DNA of 64,000 nt from Protea cynaroides (Eukaryota; Streptophyta; Magnoliopsida; Proteales; Proteaceae). The notes beneath the pieces were generated by a model. The model saw only the letters and a program-made list of their open reading frames with translations, did not search any database and had not been told where the DNA came from. The position numbers and the translations under genes are program-made. Shown in pieces: positions 1 to 10,429 of this stretch. Location: assembly GCA_028583415.1 (NCBI GenBank), contig CM053270.1, forward strand, positions 63,973,517 to 64,037,516, read 5' to 3'. The first letter of the stretch is position 1; every line of letters begins with the position of its first letter.

Positions 1-36
1 AATGAGCAGCCATGAACAAGACCTCAAGTTTTCAAT
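1..36 (-). pseudogene. Subtilase exon-1 fragment, inverted, at window edge
   Basis: Read on the minus strand, this stretch matches the signal-peptide exon of the two subtilase copies inside the window. The 33 bases after the start position are identical to the beginning of copy B exon 1 (ENLRSCSWLLI). The start codon is ATT rather than ATG, and the GAAACA just upstream is also shared. It runs off the left edge and faces away from copy A, so it is an inverted third copy of at least this exon. How far it continues cannot be seen. Confidence 0.6.
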
Positions 37-692
37 TGTTTCTGTCTTTGGAGTGTAATGTTTGTTCCGCCCTTGATCTTTATACATAGTGACGGGTGTA
101 TCCTTTTGATCTTTTGAAATGTCGTTCTTACCCGTATAGGACTGTTATTCCGACTAAAGCAATGTGTCATGCTTTTATTCGGTGGTAATATTGACACCAG
201 ACGTTTCTGATATTAAGATCTGAAGTCACATGAGTTGTTTGGTTAATTACTTAGTTGTATAGTACAGTCTGCAATGAACTGTAAATATCTTGTCATTGTG
301 ACAGATTGTAATTTTTATTCTCATCTATAAAATGATCATAACCAACAGTTGGTTGTTTATTCGCTGCAATTGCATTGTCTTGAATTATAAAGGGTGGCAT
401 TGTGTCAATTTCCAATTCTACCTAGAGAGAGACAACTCAATCTTGATTCCTGATGTTTCAGTATTGTTGACGAGCTATGAGCCTAAATATCACTTTGATA
501 TCCAATTTGATTTCATTAAACAAATTGAAATCTTTCATTTTATAAGGGAATGGAAAACCCAAAAGATAAATATTAGTTGGATATGAAAAAATACATAAAT
601 ATTTTGTTTCTTAAGGAGGGAGAAATGACTCAAATGATCGAATTTAAAAATGGCATTAGCTGTTACAAAATGACATCTGTGAATTTAATTTA

Positions 693-2137
693 GGGAAATT
701 TTCAGCTATCACTCAGAAAGAATTGATCAAATCACCTACCATCTAAGTTATTTAAAAAAATCACCTACCACCTAAGTTAGACAAACGTTAATCCATTTAC
801 TGACGGGAAAAAATTGAAATTGTGTGTAGACGTTTATACCCTTGTCATTTTAAATTTAAAAATATTAACCTAAACTCTTTTACAATGGCAGAGAGATTCA
901 CTCTTTCTCCTCGCTTTCCCTGTTCTCCATCTTCTACACTCACTCTCCCTTCGGATCCCTCTGCCGAGAAACCCAGTTCACCTCACTGTTTACTCGATTA
1001 AATGGCTGCCGGCAGAGATCGGCAGTTCTCCTCCCTTTTCTTCTAGTTCTGGTTTTTCTTCCCATTCTTGTTTTTGTTCTTCTTTTTCTTCTTCTTCTTC
1101 TTGCCATGGAAACTTAGTTATCTTAAAACCAATTTTCAGCAACCATCGATCACGAATTTGCTCATAAAAGCTAGGTCTTGGCTTTCTATTCTTTCTTTTG
1201 GGCTTGTAGACGACTTGGGTGTTTCTGGATTCTTCGATTTCGAATTGAATTGTTTAGTAAAAACAGAAAGTTTGAACCCTGAGGGTTCTGAACCCTCAGA
1301 AAGAACATTTTCTGATTTGAGGAATGAATGAAGAAAATGAAAGATAAGAATGAGAAACAGAAGAAGAAGCTATATTAAAGGTAAAGAGAAATGATAGAGG
1401 AGGAGAGGTAGGAGAATATGAAGGAAGTAAGTGACTCAGAATTAGAGAGAGATCCATGGTGCTTAGTGAACGATAGCTAAATCACCCTGCAACCGTCAGA
1501 AGTTTTTAGGTGATAGATGCAAATTTCTGGAGAGTGCAACCAAACACAGACATCCATGGTTGCAAATTGGTAAAACTGATTCACCAAAAAAAAAAAGAAA
1601 AACTAGTAAAACTAAAATTTCCTTCTCATGGATATAGGGCTATCTAACTATTGAACCCACGGCCCTCCTTCTACATGAGGAATACCTCTTCGGTTTGCCT
1701 ATAGATCACTCCAAGCCTTCTCTCCGCAGCAACTTAGAGAAGAAAACCCCTCTCTGATCACTCTTTCTCCTGGCTTCCCTTGTCCTTCATCTTCTACACT
1801 CACTCTCCCTTCGGATCCCTCTGCCAAAAAACCCAATTCACCTCACTGCTTAGCTGATTAGATGGCCGCCAACAGAGATCGACAGTTCGAATTGGGTGGT
1901 ATGTGATTTTTGAATTTTCAGTTATCGGGTGAGGGTAGAGTAAAAAAATAAGTAAGGGTAAATTGGACTTTTTCCTTTACAATAAGGGTATTTTTGTCAT
2001 TCAAGTACTTTCTAATAGCTGAAATCAGCAACTAACATCTTTGTTAGTTGCTTTTGAATCTTTTTGATAAAAGTTTGTCTAACTTGGGTGGTAGGTGATT
2101 TGGCCAATTCTTTTTGGCTGGTAGTTGAAATTTTTTC
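693..2137. mobile_element. Mutator-like element with 9-bp target duplication
   Basis: This 1445-bp element is bounded by the 9-bp direct repeat TTTAATTTA (684-692 and 2138-2146). The ends are imperfect inverted repeats of about 70 bp: GGGAAATTTTCAGCTA on the left, and the reverse complement GAAAAAATTTCAACTA on the right, both followed by a shared CAAATCACCTACC block. Paralogous segment B has a single unfilled site near 28275. No transposase is visible, so it is non-autonomous. The interior has a roughly 130-bp direct repeat (about 899-1030 and 1760-1890) with the landmark CACTCTCCCTTCGGATCCC. That could be captured host sequence, as in Pack-MULEs, but I recognise no gene in it. Confidence 0.75.
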
Positions 2138-2797
2138 TTTAATTTATTACCTAAAAAAGATATAATTTATTCTTTTAAATGTACAACTGCTTAGTTCAAC
2201 GGTATATTGTAAGCATAGTTCGTTTAGTGTGGGAAAAATAATTGTATGAAACAATGGAAAAGTTGAAGTCTTGCTCATGGCTGCTCATTTTGGTCTTATT
2301 CTTGTCTACCACCATTAGCCGCCTTACCATCCTTGCTGATTCCGATACTGGGAGAAAAGTAAATGGCTGTCCCTGAATTACCTCCCCCATTATCTTATAT
2401 ATTCTTTACAATTTGTGATTTCATCGATAGAAAGATGAATTAGATAAGCTCTTTTTCATGTAACACTTAAAAAGTTTTGGGTGATAATTAGAAAGATTAG
2501 ATAATTAATCATTCACCAGTTTTGGGATTTAAAGTTTTTGGAGAGTTGTTTTTATGTTTGTCTGTTCCCTTGAAGTCTTATTTTGTATGCTTACAAGAGA
2601 GGGGGTTCCTAGAATTCTTTGAAATAGGTTTTGGGTCACCTTTTTGGAAAACCTTGCGAATAGCCCTGCTTGCCCTCTCAGGGCAGATCCTTTCTCCACT
2701 TGGTAATCATCCTACTCCTTTGAGAGCCATGGTTGGGATGTGGGATCCATCTCTGGAGTGTGAACCCAAATCATTCAATGACTCCTAAGGTTGTGGG

Positions 2798-3458
2798 TAA
2801 GGGTGTCAACGGGCCGGTCCGGGCCGGTTTTGGTCCGGACTGAATCGATGTCGGGTTTTATAAGTCCAGTCCAAAACATGTCCATTAAGAGTTCAGGCTG
2901 GGTTGGGCTACTGGACACAATAACTATCGGGTTGGTCTGGTGTTGATTTGTTATCAGGCTGGGCTTATTGAGTTGATTTCGGGCTGGTTCGGTCCGGACC
3001 GGGCTTATCAAGCTTATCAGACCTATTTTATATGTAAAATATATAGCCTATTTTATTATTTCTATCTATAAAATTAGCATCATTCCTTCTATATGCATGT
3101 AATTCAGTAAATTGTAACAATTAGCATACTCTTTTCAACTATAGATTCATATAATCTTTCGGATCAAGAAGTGAACTATAACAGTGTAATATAATCCATC
3201 AAAATTTAAAACCATTAAAATTAAGAAACTGAGTCCGGATGGACCTTACCGGTGTTCGGGTTAGGTATAATTGGTTTGGGCTAGTTCGGGCTTCTTAACG
3301 GGCTGGTCCGGTCTAGTTTCGATTTGGACTGAAACGGTGTCGGACTTTACAAGCCGAGACCGAAACCTGTCCATTAAGGTTCGATCCAGGCTGGGTTCGG
3401 GTTATATCGGGCTGGCTCGGTCCGTGCTACCAGGCCGGGCCCATTTTTGACACCCTTA
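2798..3458. mobile_element. Non-autonomous hAT element, family 1, copy 1
   Basis: This 661-bp element has TAAGGGTGTCAA termini in inverted orientation and a perfect 8-bp target duplication GTTGTGGG (2790-2797, 3459-3466). An 8-bp duplication with this terminus type is the hAT signature. The ends are rich in GGTCCGG/GGGCTGG motifs and the middle is AT-rich. No transposase is present. It lies in intron 1 of subtilase copy A. The matching site in segment B (near 30024, GTTGCGGG) is unfilled. Two relatives are at 53081 (opposite orientation) and 55574. Confidence 0.88.
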
Positions 3459-3736
3459 GTTGTGGGTGTGATTACCAGGTGGGGAGAGGACTTATGCTTG
3501 ACTGTGTTTGCAAAAAAATAAAAAATATTGTTTACCCCCTTGATCATATTGCCTAACAACAATGACGATGATGACTGATGTTGTGTCTCTTGATGTAATG
3601 CGTATCATACTTTGCAGGTTTATATTGTTTATATGGGTGGCCCACCAAAGGATGACTTCTTCTTAGAGTCTGTACATCTGCTTACATTGGACAAAGTCCT
3701 TAAGGGTAGGTTATTTCATATTGAACCAGTATATAC

Positions 3737-4116
3737 TGTTGGGATTGATTTCTTGTATTCTGTGGGGTTCACATGATTATTGGGTTTGTATTTGTAATAG
3801 GGTTTGGCTCTATTACGCATACGGGAAAAACTTGTAATTGTGGAGGATTAGGATTTCTAAGTTTGCCTATATATAGTCTCGATATGGAAAAACCTAGGTA
3901 AGGTTGTAAGGGCTATCAGAGGAGAACACTCTGACAGTGGAGAACTGAACAACTGACAGATGAGATAAGTCTGTCAAATAGAGATTTGTAGACTGTTCTT
4001 GGGAATAAAGGAAGTCGATATTTTCTCCAGTGGACATAGATATTCTACGATGGGGTGCTGAACCATGTTAAATTCTTCATGCATAAATCTTCTTGTTTGT
4101 GTCTTTAATCCTAACA
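3737..4116 (+). repeat. 5' LTR
   Basis: Starts TGTTGGGATT and ends CTAACA. It is followed by the Met-tRNA-like primer-binding site at about 4119-4133. Pairs with 6495-6862. Confidence 0.78.
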
Positions 4117-4808
4117 AGTAGTATCAGAGCGAGATTCAACAGATCGATCATTGATTTGATAGAAAAAGAGAATTATGCGATATGAAAAAGAAAAAAAAAT
4201 TTTTTTTTGGTAAAAAAGAAAAAATAAAATTGAAAACCGTACAAAAAAAACCAAGGGTGAGTTTTTTTTTTAAAATTTTCTGATTTATGGATGCACATCG
4301 TCTCCTCCCAATGATTTTGGGAGGGGGCGCGACCACCCATCTCGTGGGCACCGGTGGCCGGTCGGTTGAATCCGAGACCCACGTGAGCCCACAACCCCGG
4401 TCGGCTCGGCTTGTCGCGGCGCGCGATTTAAGGGCCACGTGGCGGCCATCCGGGGCAGGTGCTGCCACCGTCTTCCTTGGGGTCGGGGGGGTCCTCCTAG
4501 AACCACTGGGAGGACAGGATGCGGATCCGTGATTTATGTCTTCTCTCGTCATCATTACAAGAGGTAGTTATTGAAAAAAAAAAAAAAAAAAAATTTAATT
4601 TTGATTTTTTTTCTACGTAGGTCTACTTTTTGTAAGCATTATTTTATAAAGTTATCATTACGAATAAAAGAAAAAGGAAAACGTAGTAATTGCAATTTGC
4701 AACTGAGAAACCCTAGTGTTTCGTGAGATTTCCAATTTTCGTAGGCGCGTGCTCCGTCATGGAAGAAGAAGAAGACGCTTCTAGGGATTCAAATCGTCTT
4801 CAATTTCA

Positions 4809-4990
4809 GGGAGGAGGGAGACGCTCCTGTCGGACGTTGATACATGATTCTCGAAAAAATTCAAGCCCCACGTCTGAGTCAATATTCAGTCGATAATCTG
4901 AGCTGACAGGGGTGTCGGTTCAGATGTGGGACTCAGATTTTTTCAAGAATCACGTGTGGACCATTCGACGGGAGCGTCTCCCTCCTCCCT
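4809..4990. mobile_element. Foldback MITE, family F1, copy 1
   Basis: Inverted arms of about 25 bp (GGGAGGAGGGAGACGCTCC and its complement) enclose further inverted sequence around AATTCAAGCCCCACG and CGTGTGG. It contains ACAGGGGTGTCGG, which it shares with the foldback at 42011 and, in opposite sense, with 40486. It sits inside the LTR element, so it either inserted there or was carried by it. No coding capacity. Confidence 0.65.
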
Positions 4991-6494
4991 AAAGTACAGG
5001 GAAGAGACGATTGGGATCCCGCTTCTGGAGTAGACAGGCCTTCCATGGAAGTTGAGCAACATTATACCGAGGAAAAGTTGGAACAGGTTGAATAGTTTCC
5101 CAATACTGATCAGCAGTGGGAAGGGATTTCTCCAGTTGTTTCTAATGTCGCCGCTACAGTCGAAGAAGAAGGTGTGCCTACGGAAGTATTGGATATGGAA
5201 ACGGAAGAAACATAAGCTACAGAAGCGAGCAGAAGTAGCGGGAGCCGTAAGCGAGGTAGGCAGTCATGGGTTCAGACCAAAGGCCCTTTGAAGAGGAAAG
5301 AAAAAGAAGCATGTCTGCTGTCGGGATGGGCAAACAGGGGCTGGTGGAGATCCTTGCTTGCGGGTTCCTAGGTTGCGGCGTACTGTCGAGTTTTGCTCAG
5401 GGTTGTGGGTTCTTTGGGTGCTGACCAGCAGGGGTTGGGAGAGATCTAGATGGGATCGAACCTTGATAGTGTTGTACCGACGATGGTCTTCTCTGCGATA
5501 TCTATTGGACAGCCGGCAAGACTGACGGAATTGGTGTTGAGTGGAGCAGAAAAAAAAGGCTCTCAGGTTGTTCATATCCCAGGGGTACTTTCATTGGCAA
5601 TTTTTCCCGCAGGTGTCGGCGATGTAGCTGGTAGGGTTAGTAGGCCAACCAAGAAACGCCGGTGGTGGGCGGTGTGTGAAAAGGGCAACAAATCTGTTCA
5701 TGTGTAGTCCGTACAGCATAGTTACGGAGAGGATATAGGACAGAATGGTGTTGCGAATATGGATGTTCACCACTTTGGTCAGGTTGCTGAGCAGAGGGCG
5801 ATTGATCTTGTAGGACCGAATAGTGATGCAACAAGGGATCCAACAGATCGACGAATGCAGCAGGGGGTATTGTCAGGTTGGACAAGACCTAGTGTAGTGT
5901 GTCCACTAGGGGGGTCGGATCCATTATTGCATGTAGGGGAGGGTTTCCTCAGGGTGGTTCTCGGGTAGGTTTCGTCAAAGGGCAGCCACGGTAGAGGCCT
6001 GTTTACTGCTAGTTGAGTAGATGGTCAGCGATGGCTAGGAGATCGTGATCGGATTGATGAGGTGATGGTACCTGTTCGAGGATTTGGTCGGATTGGGAAG
6101 GTTTTCCTTGGGATCCGACAGTGGGATTAAATCCTGACAAGGTGCGCATCATGGCCAGTTGATGCTGTACTGTGGGACAAAAGATGATTGGCGGGCTGGA
6201 ACAAGGAGTTAGATCTTTAGGTCTGTATTTGAGGTGCGATGATGAGAGGCTCGGGTTTCAGGTGCAACTGGAGTTGCAGGAGGACTGTGAGTGACGGTGA
6301 TCTTTAGGGTGATGCTGCAACAGTTGGAGAGATGGAGTCATTTCACATCATACGGTGGTGAGCTGTGCGGGACACTCGGACGGGGTGTCGCTATACCGGT
6401 TTAGGTGTAGCGGTTTGACAGAGACATGTTTACAAAATCAACATCAATGGGTTTTCTTCAAAGTGGTTTGTAGAATTCAAGTCAGGTGGAAATT

Positions 6495-6862
6495 TATTGA
6501 GATTAATGTTTTGTATTCTGTGGGGTCCACATGATTATTGAGTTTGTACTTATATTAGGATTTAGGTTTATTATATATACGGAGGTAAACTTGTAATTGT
6601 GGGGGATTAGGGTTTCTAGGTTTGCCTATGTATAGTCTTTGTATGGAAAAACCTAGATAAGGCTATAAGGGCTGTCAAAGGAGAGCACTCTGACAGTGGA
6701 GAGTTGGACGATTGATAGATGAGATAAGCCTGTCAGGTAGAGATTTGTAAACTGTCCTTGGAAATAAAAGAAGTCGATCTTTTCTCTAGTAGACGTAGAC
6801 ATCACACGATGAAATGCTGAACCACATTAAATTCTTCATTGTTTGCCTCCTCAATCCTAACA
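6495..6862 (+). repeat. 3' LTR
   Basis: Partner of 3737-4116. The start has decayed from TG to TA and the end is CCTAACA. No clear polypurine tract is visible just before it. Confidence 0.75.
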
Positions 6863-6869
6863 CATATAA

Positions 6870-7640
6870 TATTCTTAAGTAATATGGGTGGTTTTTTTTC
6901 CAATTGGGGCTAAAGCCCTCATATTGAAAATGAGGTTTTTCATTTATGGGTGAATTGGTATACTATTTTGGGTGTACTTTTGAATTGAAAAAGTATGCAA
7001 ATGATGGGGTGAAGCAACCCTTGGGTGATTGCCACATGAAATGTAATCTCATTAGCAATATGGGACTATTCTCAATACTCTCCCTCACATGTAACCCCAC
7101 TGTAGGTGGTGTATATGTGGTAGTATATGTGGCATTACATGATACTTTTCTGGTGAATAGTCCCTCCTCTTGAGTGATTGATCCCTCTTTGGGTGACATA
7201 TAGTCTCTCTTTTGGGTGATCGTCCCTCTTTTGTGCATTTAGCGTCCCTCTTTCAGTGACTTGACCTCTTTTTTTATTTTTTTTATTTTTTTTATTTTTT
7301 TTAGGATTATTATGAGAGGAACCTGGAGCTCTGATACTATAGCAAGTTTCTAACTCAAAAGTTCGAACTAGTAAATGGAGGGACTCTCCATATATAGACC
7401 ACAGGATTCCAATCTCATTAGCAATATAGGACTATTCCCAATACTAATGTGGGCTTTCCGAATTCAACATACAAAGCCACAATTGGGGATGGACATCTCA
7501 CTCGAAAGAAGCACGAGCGTGCCATTGAGCCAGCTTTGCCAGATCGGACAAAACCGTCTTAGAGCACAAGTCAAGCTCACGATAGGCGAGCGCCATGCCC
7601 ATTTTCTTCCTATTGGCCTCTCGACCAGCGGACTGGTCCC
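6870..7640. other. Non-coding stretch with decayed LTR-type sequence
   Basis: No gene is visible. On the minus strand, TAGTATCAGAGC near 7330 looks like a tRNA primer-binding site. A 35-40-bp direct repeat containing CTCATTAGCAATA occurs at about 7036-7075 and 7411-7447. Both fit a decayed LTR retrotransposon fragment between the larger LTR element and the last subtilase exon. A T/A-rich tract lies at 7268-7303. Confidence 0.35.
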
Positions 7641-8007
7641 ATCCTTAAAGAACCGCAACTGAATGTTACGGTTACTCCAAGCATTCTGTCTTTCAAGTCA
7701 TTAAATGAGAAGCAGCAATTCACGGTGCATGTTAGTGATCCTGTGTTTAGAGCAGAACCTTGTGTCGTTTCTACCGAACTGGTATGGTCTGATGGTTTTC
7801 ATACGGTGATGAGCCCTATTCTGATATGGATTTTTTCTTAGCATTTGGTGTCACTTTTATCTAGAATGTCCAAAACCATAATAATCTTTGGTATCCATTG
7901 GAATTAATAAATGGCTATTTAATTTAAAAGGTATTTATCCAATCGTTTCTTTCCTCTCCATTCCAATATGTACTTTACCGTAAACCTTTCACAGAAGTTC
8001 AGGGAAG

Positions 8008-8237
8008 CGGCTCATCTCAAGTTCAGAATGAACTTGAAACTTGCCAGTGTCGGTTGGATGGTCAAAACCTGGCACTCCAACTGATCCAATGGTTCAAGAG
8101 TTAATGAGTTTATTTTTTTATTTTTTTATTTTTCTTTATAATAACTCTCATACCGTCGGATCGGCTAGAGTGCCAGGTGTCAGCCATCTAACCGACACTG
8201 GCAAGTCTCAAGTTCAAACTGAACTTGAGACGAGCCG
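8008..8237. mobile_element. Foldback MITE
   Basis: Long inverted arms: CGGCTCATCTCAAGTTCAG on the left with CTGAACTTGAGACGAGCCG on the right, then inner pairs around TTGCCAGTGTCGGTT and AACCGACACTGGCAA. The loop is a T-rich tract near 8110-8140. It lies downstream of the subtilase stop codon. I saw no second copy in the window. Confidence 0.72.
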
Positions 8238-8356
8238 AATTCGAAGTTCAGATACATGGAAAAAGAAACAAAAGACTATATCGGTTCTTAACTTTCAAGA
8301 AGAATTATTTCATTAATGGAAGTTCTTAAAAAGTTAGGCTTAAACCGACTTCACAA

Positions 8357-8985
8357 ATCAAGATTGTTAAATAGTGTAGTTTCGGTTTAACGGTGTAGTT
8401 CGTTTTGATTCCATGTGTAAGACGTGAAATCAATATCGAATCATTTATTAGTTAAACCGTTTCAAAATGCTTATCAAAACTGATTATTAATCGATATTGA
8501 TTACTCGTTTGTTAAATGGTTTTTGTTGGGAGAAAGATAAAGAGAGTTATGATCAATGAAGAGGGAAGAGAAGAGAGGAGAGGGAAAGCTGGATAACATT
8601 AAAATAATTTCATTCATATATAAAGATGAATATGTTTTAACGGTTTTAAATAGTTGATTTAAACGGTGATATGGTCAAAAGTCAGATCTCTCATAAGGAA
8701 TGTTGGTCCGGGCTTTTTTTGCCACCTCGAGCTATGGTATCGGCTTGACACTGCTCAAAGAGGGTTCAAGGGATTACAACACATAAGAAAATAAGAAACC
8801 ATAGCAAGACAATAACCACATATCAAATGGTTTCAAATATGAAATGAGAATCGAACAGTTCATTTTTGAAACCAGAATCGAATCTGTAATTTCCTAATAG
8901 TTATTATAGGTTTCATGGTTTCTGTTTAACCAGCATGATTAAGTTTTGGATTTATAACGGTTCTAGTTCATTTTTAACACCATCC
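8357..8985. mobile_element. Possible hAT-like remnant
   Basis: The left end (AGATTGTTAAATAG) and right end (TTTTTAACACCATCCC) are roughly inverted. The interior has the AAACCGTTT/GGTTTAACGG phrases also seen in the elements at 45566 and 57708. I could not find a clean 8-bp target duplication, so the limits are approximate. Confidence 0.35.
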
Positions 8986-9286
8986 CAAATACTTCAAAAC
9001 TCCCAAAGCCAAACAAACGGAGTAAAAAAAACCGCACTTTTATTAAGGAACATCTTGACATCCAATTGTTGTTCAAAGTGGTCCTTGACCTCAATGGGCT
9101 TTCCTAAACATTCTTTGTCTGTTGGTAATTTGCGGGTTATAGAGGTGAATCACTGATGACAGAATCATGGCAGAGAAACTCAATCGAAACCTGAGAGTTA
9201 AGGCAAATTAATCTGATGAAGTTGCAAAAACCCTCATGAGATTCCATAGACTAAACCCTTAAATTCAGGGATGCAGTTATCCTTCT

Positions 9287-9440
9287 GGAGTTCGGATCAT
9301 CTGCAAGTATATGTACTTTTCATAGGATTCCATCACCGTCGATGTAGTGTGGGACCCACTTCTGGAGTACTTGATCCATTAAATATGAACGGTGATGGAT
9401 CCCAGAGAGAATACATGTACATGCTGGTGAACTATTCTCA
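9287..9440. mobile_element. MITE, family F2, copy 1
   Basis: Inverted ends of about 50 bp, meeting at GGATTCCATCACCGT on the left and ACGGTGATGGATCC on the right. The core GTGTGGGACCCAC is shared with the second member at 41588-41730, which has the same layout. No coding capacity. Confidence 0.65.
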
Positions 9441-9651
9441 TCATTTGGCAACAAAGACCCTCTGCTGTGGGGGGATCCAATAGTAGAGTGCATTGGACAT
9501 GTATCTGGATGCATTCCAAGCCGTCAGATCTAGTGTTGCCGTACCATAGTGCAACAAAGGATCCGGATCCATTTGGGTAATTTGTCTTATCTAAAATACT
9601 CAGCCACCCAATGGGTTGGCCACATGGATCCTGGTCCAGGGTTCTTACAGG

Positions 9652-10154
9652 TAAGGATGTAAATATATAGCTGAAAATTCGGATCCGATTCAAATTTGCA
9701 TTTGTTTAGGGGAATCCAAATTTAAGCAATCGGATTCGAATTCGAATTCGAATTCAAATTCGATAGCAGAGGTCGGATTCGGATATTAGTCAAACGGCCA
9801 GGACTATATCTGCTCTTTTTAGTTAGTATTAAGACACATATAACCTTATGTTTTAGAGTGTTAAGACGCATATAGCCTTAATGTTCATAAAGCCATTTAG
9901 GTTTTGTCTATTATTTTATTTAGGGTAGGCTATATATTTCTTTTAAACTAGGGTTTTCCATGCAATTTGTATTCTAATTCCATTTTTTGAATTTGAATCA
10001 GATTTAACCAGATATCCGGTTAAAATTTCAAATTCGGATTTGGTTTTTATAGATTCGTCAGATTTCATATTAGATTCGGATAAGTTAGGTGGCAAACAGA
10101 TTCAGATATGGATAGTAGTGTATCTGATTTGAATTCAATCCGTTTACATCCCTA
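9652..10154. mobile_element. Non-autonomous hAT element, family 3, copy 1
   Basis: Begins TAAGGATGTAAATA and ends TTTACATCCCTA, an inverted pair. It is flanked by CTTACAGG (9644-9651) and CTTACATG (10155-10162), an 8-bp duplication with one mismatch. The left part has a short GAATTC repeat near 9735-9765. The middle (CACATATAACCTTA) matches the nested element at 45629-46119. No transposase. Confidence 0.75.
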
Positions 10155-10429
10155 CTTACATGGTTATGTCAAAACTTAATTAAGCACACATGATTCGACT
10201 GCACCCATACCCGATTCTAAAATTGTGTTTTAGCATCCAACTGAGCATTTACAAGTTTGGACTATGTTGGGGTCAATAAAATGGTCAACACTTTACGCTC
10301 TCGTTTATCCTGTTTTAACTTTCATCTTCCTTGACAACATTGAATAAAACCTAGAGTTGGATTGAAAGGAGAAGAAAGATGACAAAGGCTTTAGCGAACT
10401 TAAGAAATCACAATTGCTACCTTTCTCAA

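Larger units (their letters stand above)
72..3736 (+). repeat. Paralogous segment A (subtilase 5' region)
   Basis: This segment aligns collinearly with 27641-30294. It includes the 5' flank, the signal-peptide exon, intron 1 and the prodomain exon of a subtilase. Shared flank landmarks include the stretch with CACATGAGTTG near 225 and 27801, and ACGAGCTATGAGCC near 470 and 28060. Segment A carries two insertions that B lacks: a Mutator-like element at 693-2137 and a hAT element at 2798-3458. B carries extra DNA of its own at about 28615-29660. The two are separated by about 27.6 kb. Confidence 0.8.
3737..6862 (+). mobile_element. Non-autonomous LTR retrotransposon with both LTRs
   Basis: Direct LTRs at 3737-4116 (380 bp) and 6495-6862 (368 bp) share blocks such as TTGTATTCTGTGGGG and GTAGAGATTTGTA, and both end in CCTAACA. 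A primer-binding site resembling the initiator-Met tRNA complement (AGTATCAGAGCGAGATT) starts two to three bases after the 5' LTR. The 5' LTR begins TGTTGGG; the 3' LTR start has decayed to TATTGAG. ATATA occurs one base outside each end and may be the remnant target duplication. The 2.4-kb interior has no recognisable gag or pol, so it is a LARD/TRIM-like non-autonomous element. It is inserted just after subtilase exon 2. A third, related LTR is at 42569. Confidence 0.78.
2254..7841 (+). pseudogene. Subtilisin-like protease (SBT) copy A, gutted
   Basis: Plant subtilases are secreted serine proteases with a signal peptide, I9 prodomain, S8 catalytic domain and C-terminal Fn3-like domain. Three pieces survive. 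Exon 1 (2254-2358, 35 codons) encodes a hydrophobic signal peptide, MEKLKSCSWLLILVLFLSTT, ending TGRK before a GTAAAT donor. Exon 2 (3618-3705) begins VYIVYMGGPPKDDFF, the typical start of the I9 prodomain, and joins exon 1 in phase. The last piece (about 7641-7841) reads LNVTVTPSILSFKSLNEKQ, then LVWSDGFHTV.SPI and a stop, which is the Fn3-like tail. All exons with the catalytic Asp, His, Asn and Ser are missing. An LTR element fills much of the space between exon 2 and the tail, and a hAT element sits in intron 1. The remaining frames are open, so loss appears to be by deletion or insertion rather than point decay. No product with protease activity is expected. Confidence 0.8.

Noticed and set aside
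4148..4555. Overlapping frames of 73-135 residues in a GC-rich patch on both strands
   Set aside because: They fall inside the gene-less LTR element. The GC-rich patch opens several frames and none has a recognisable domain.
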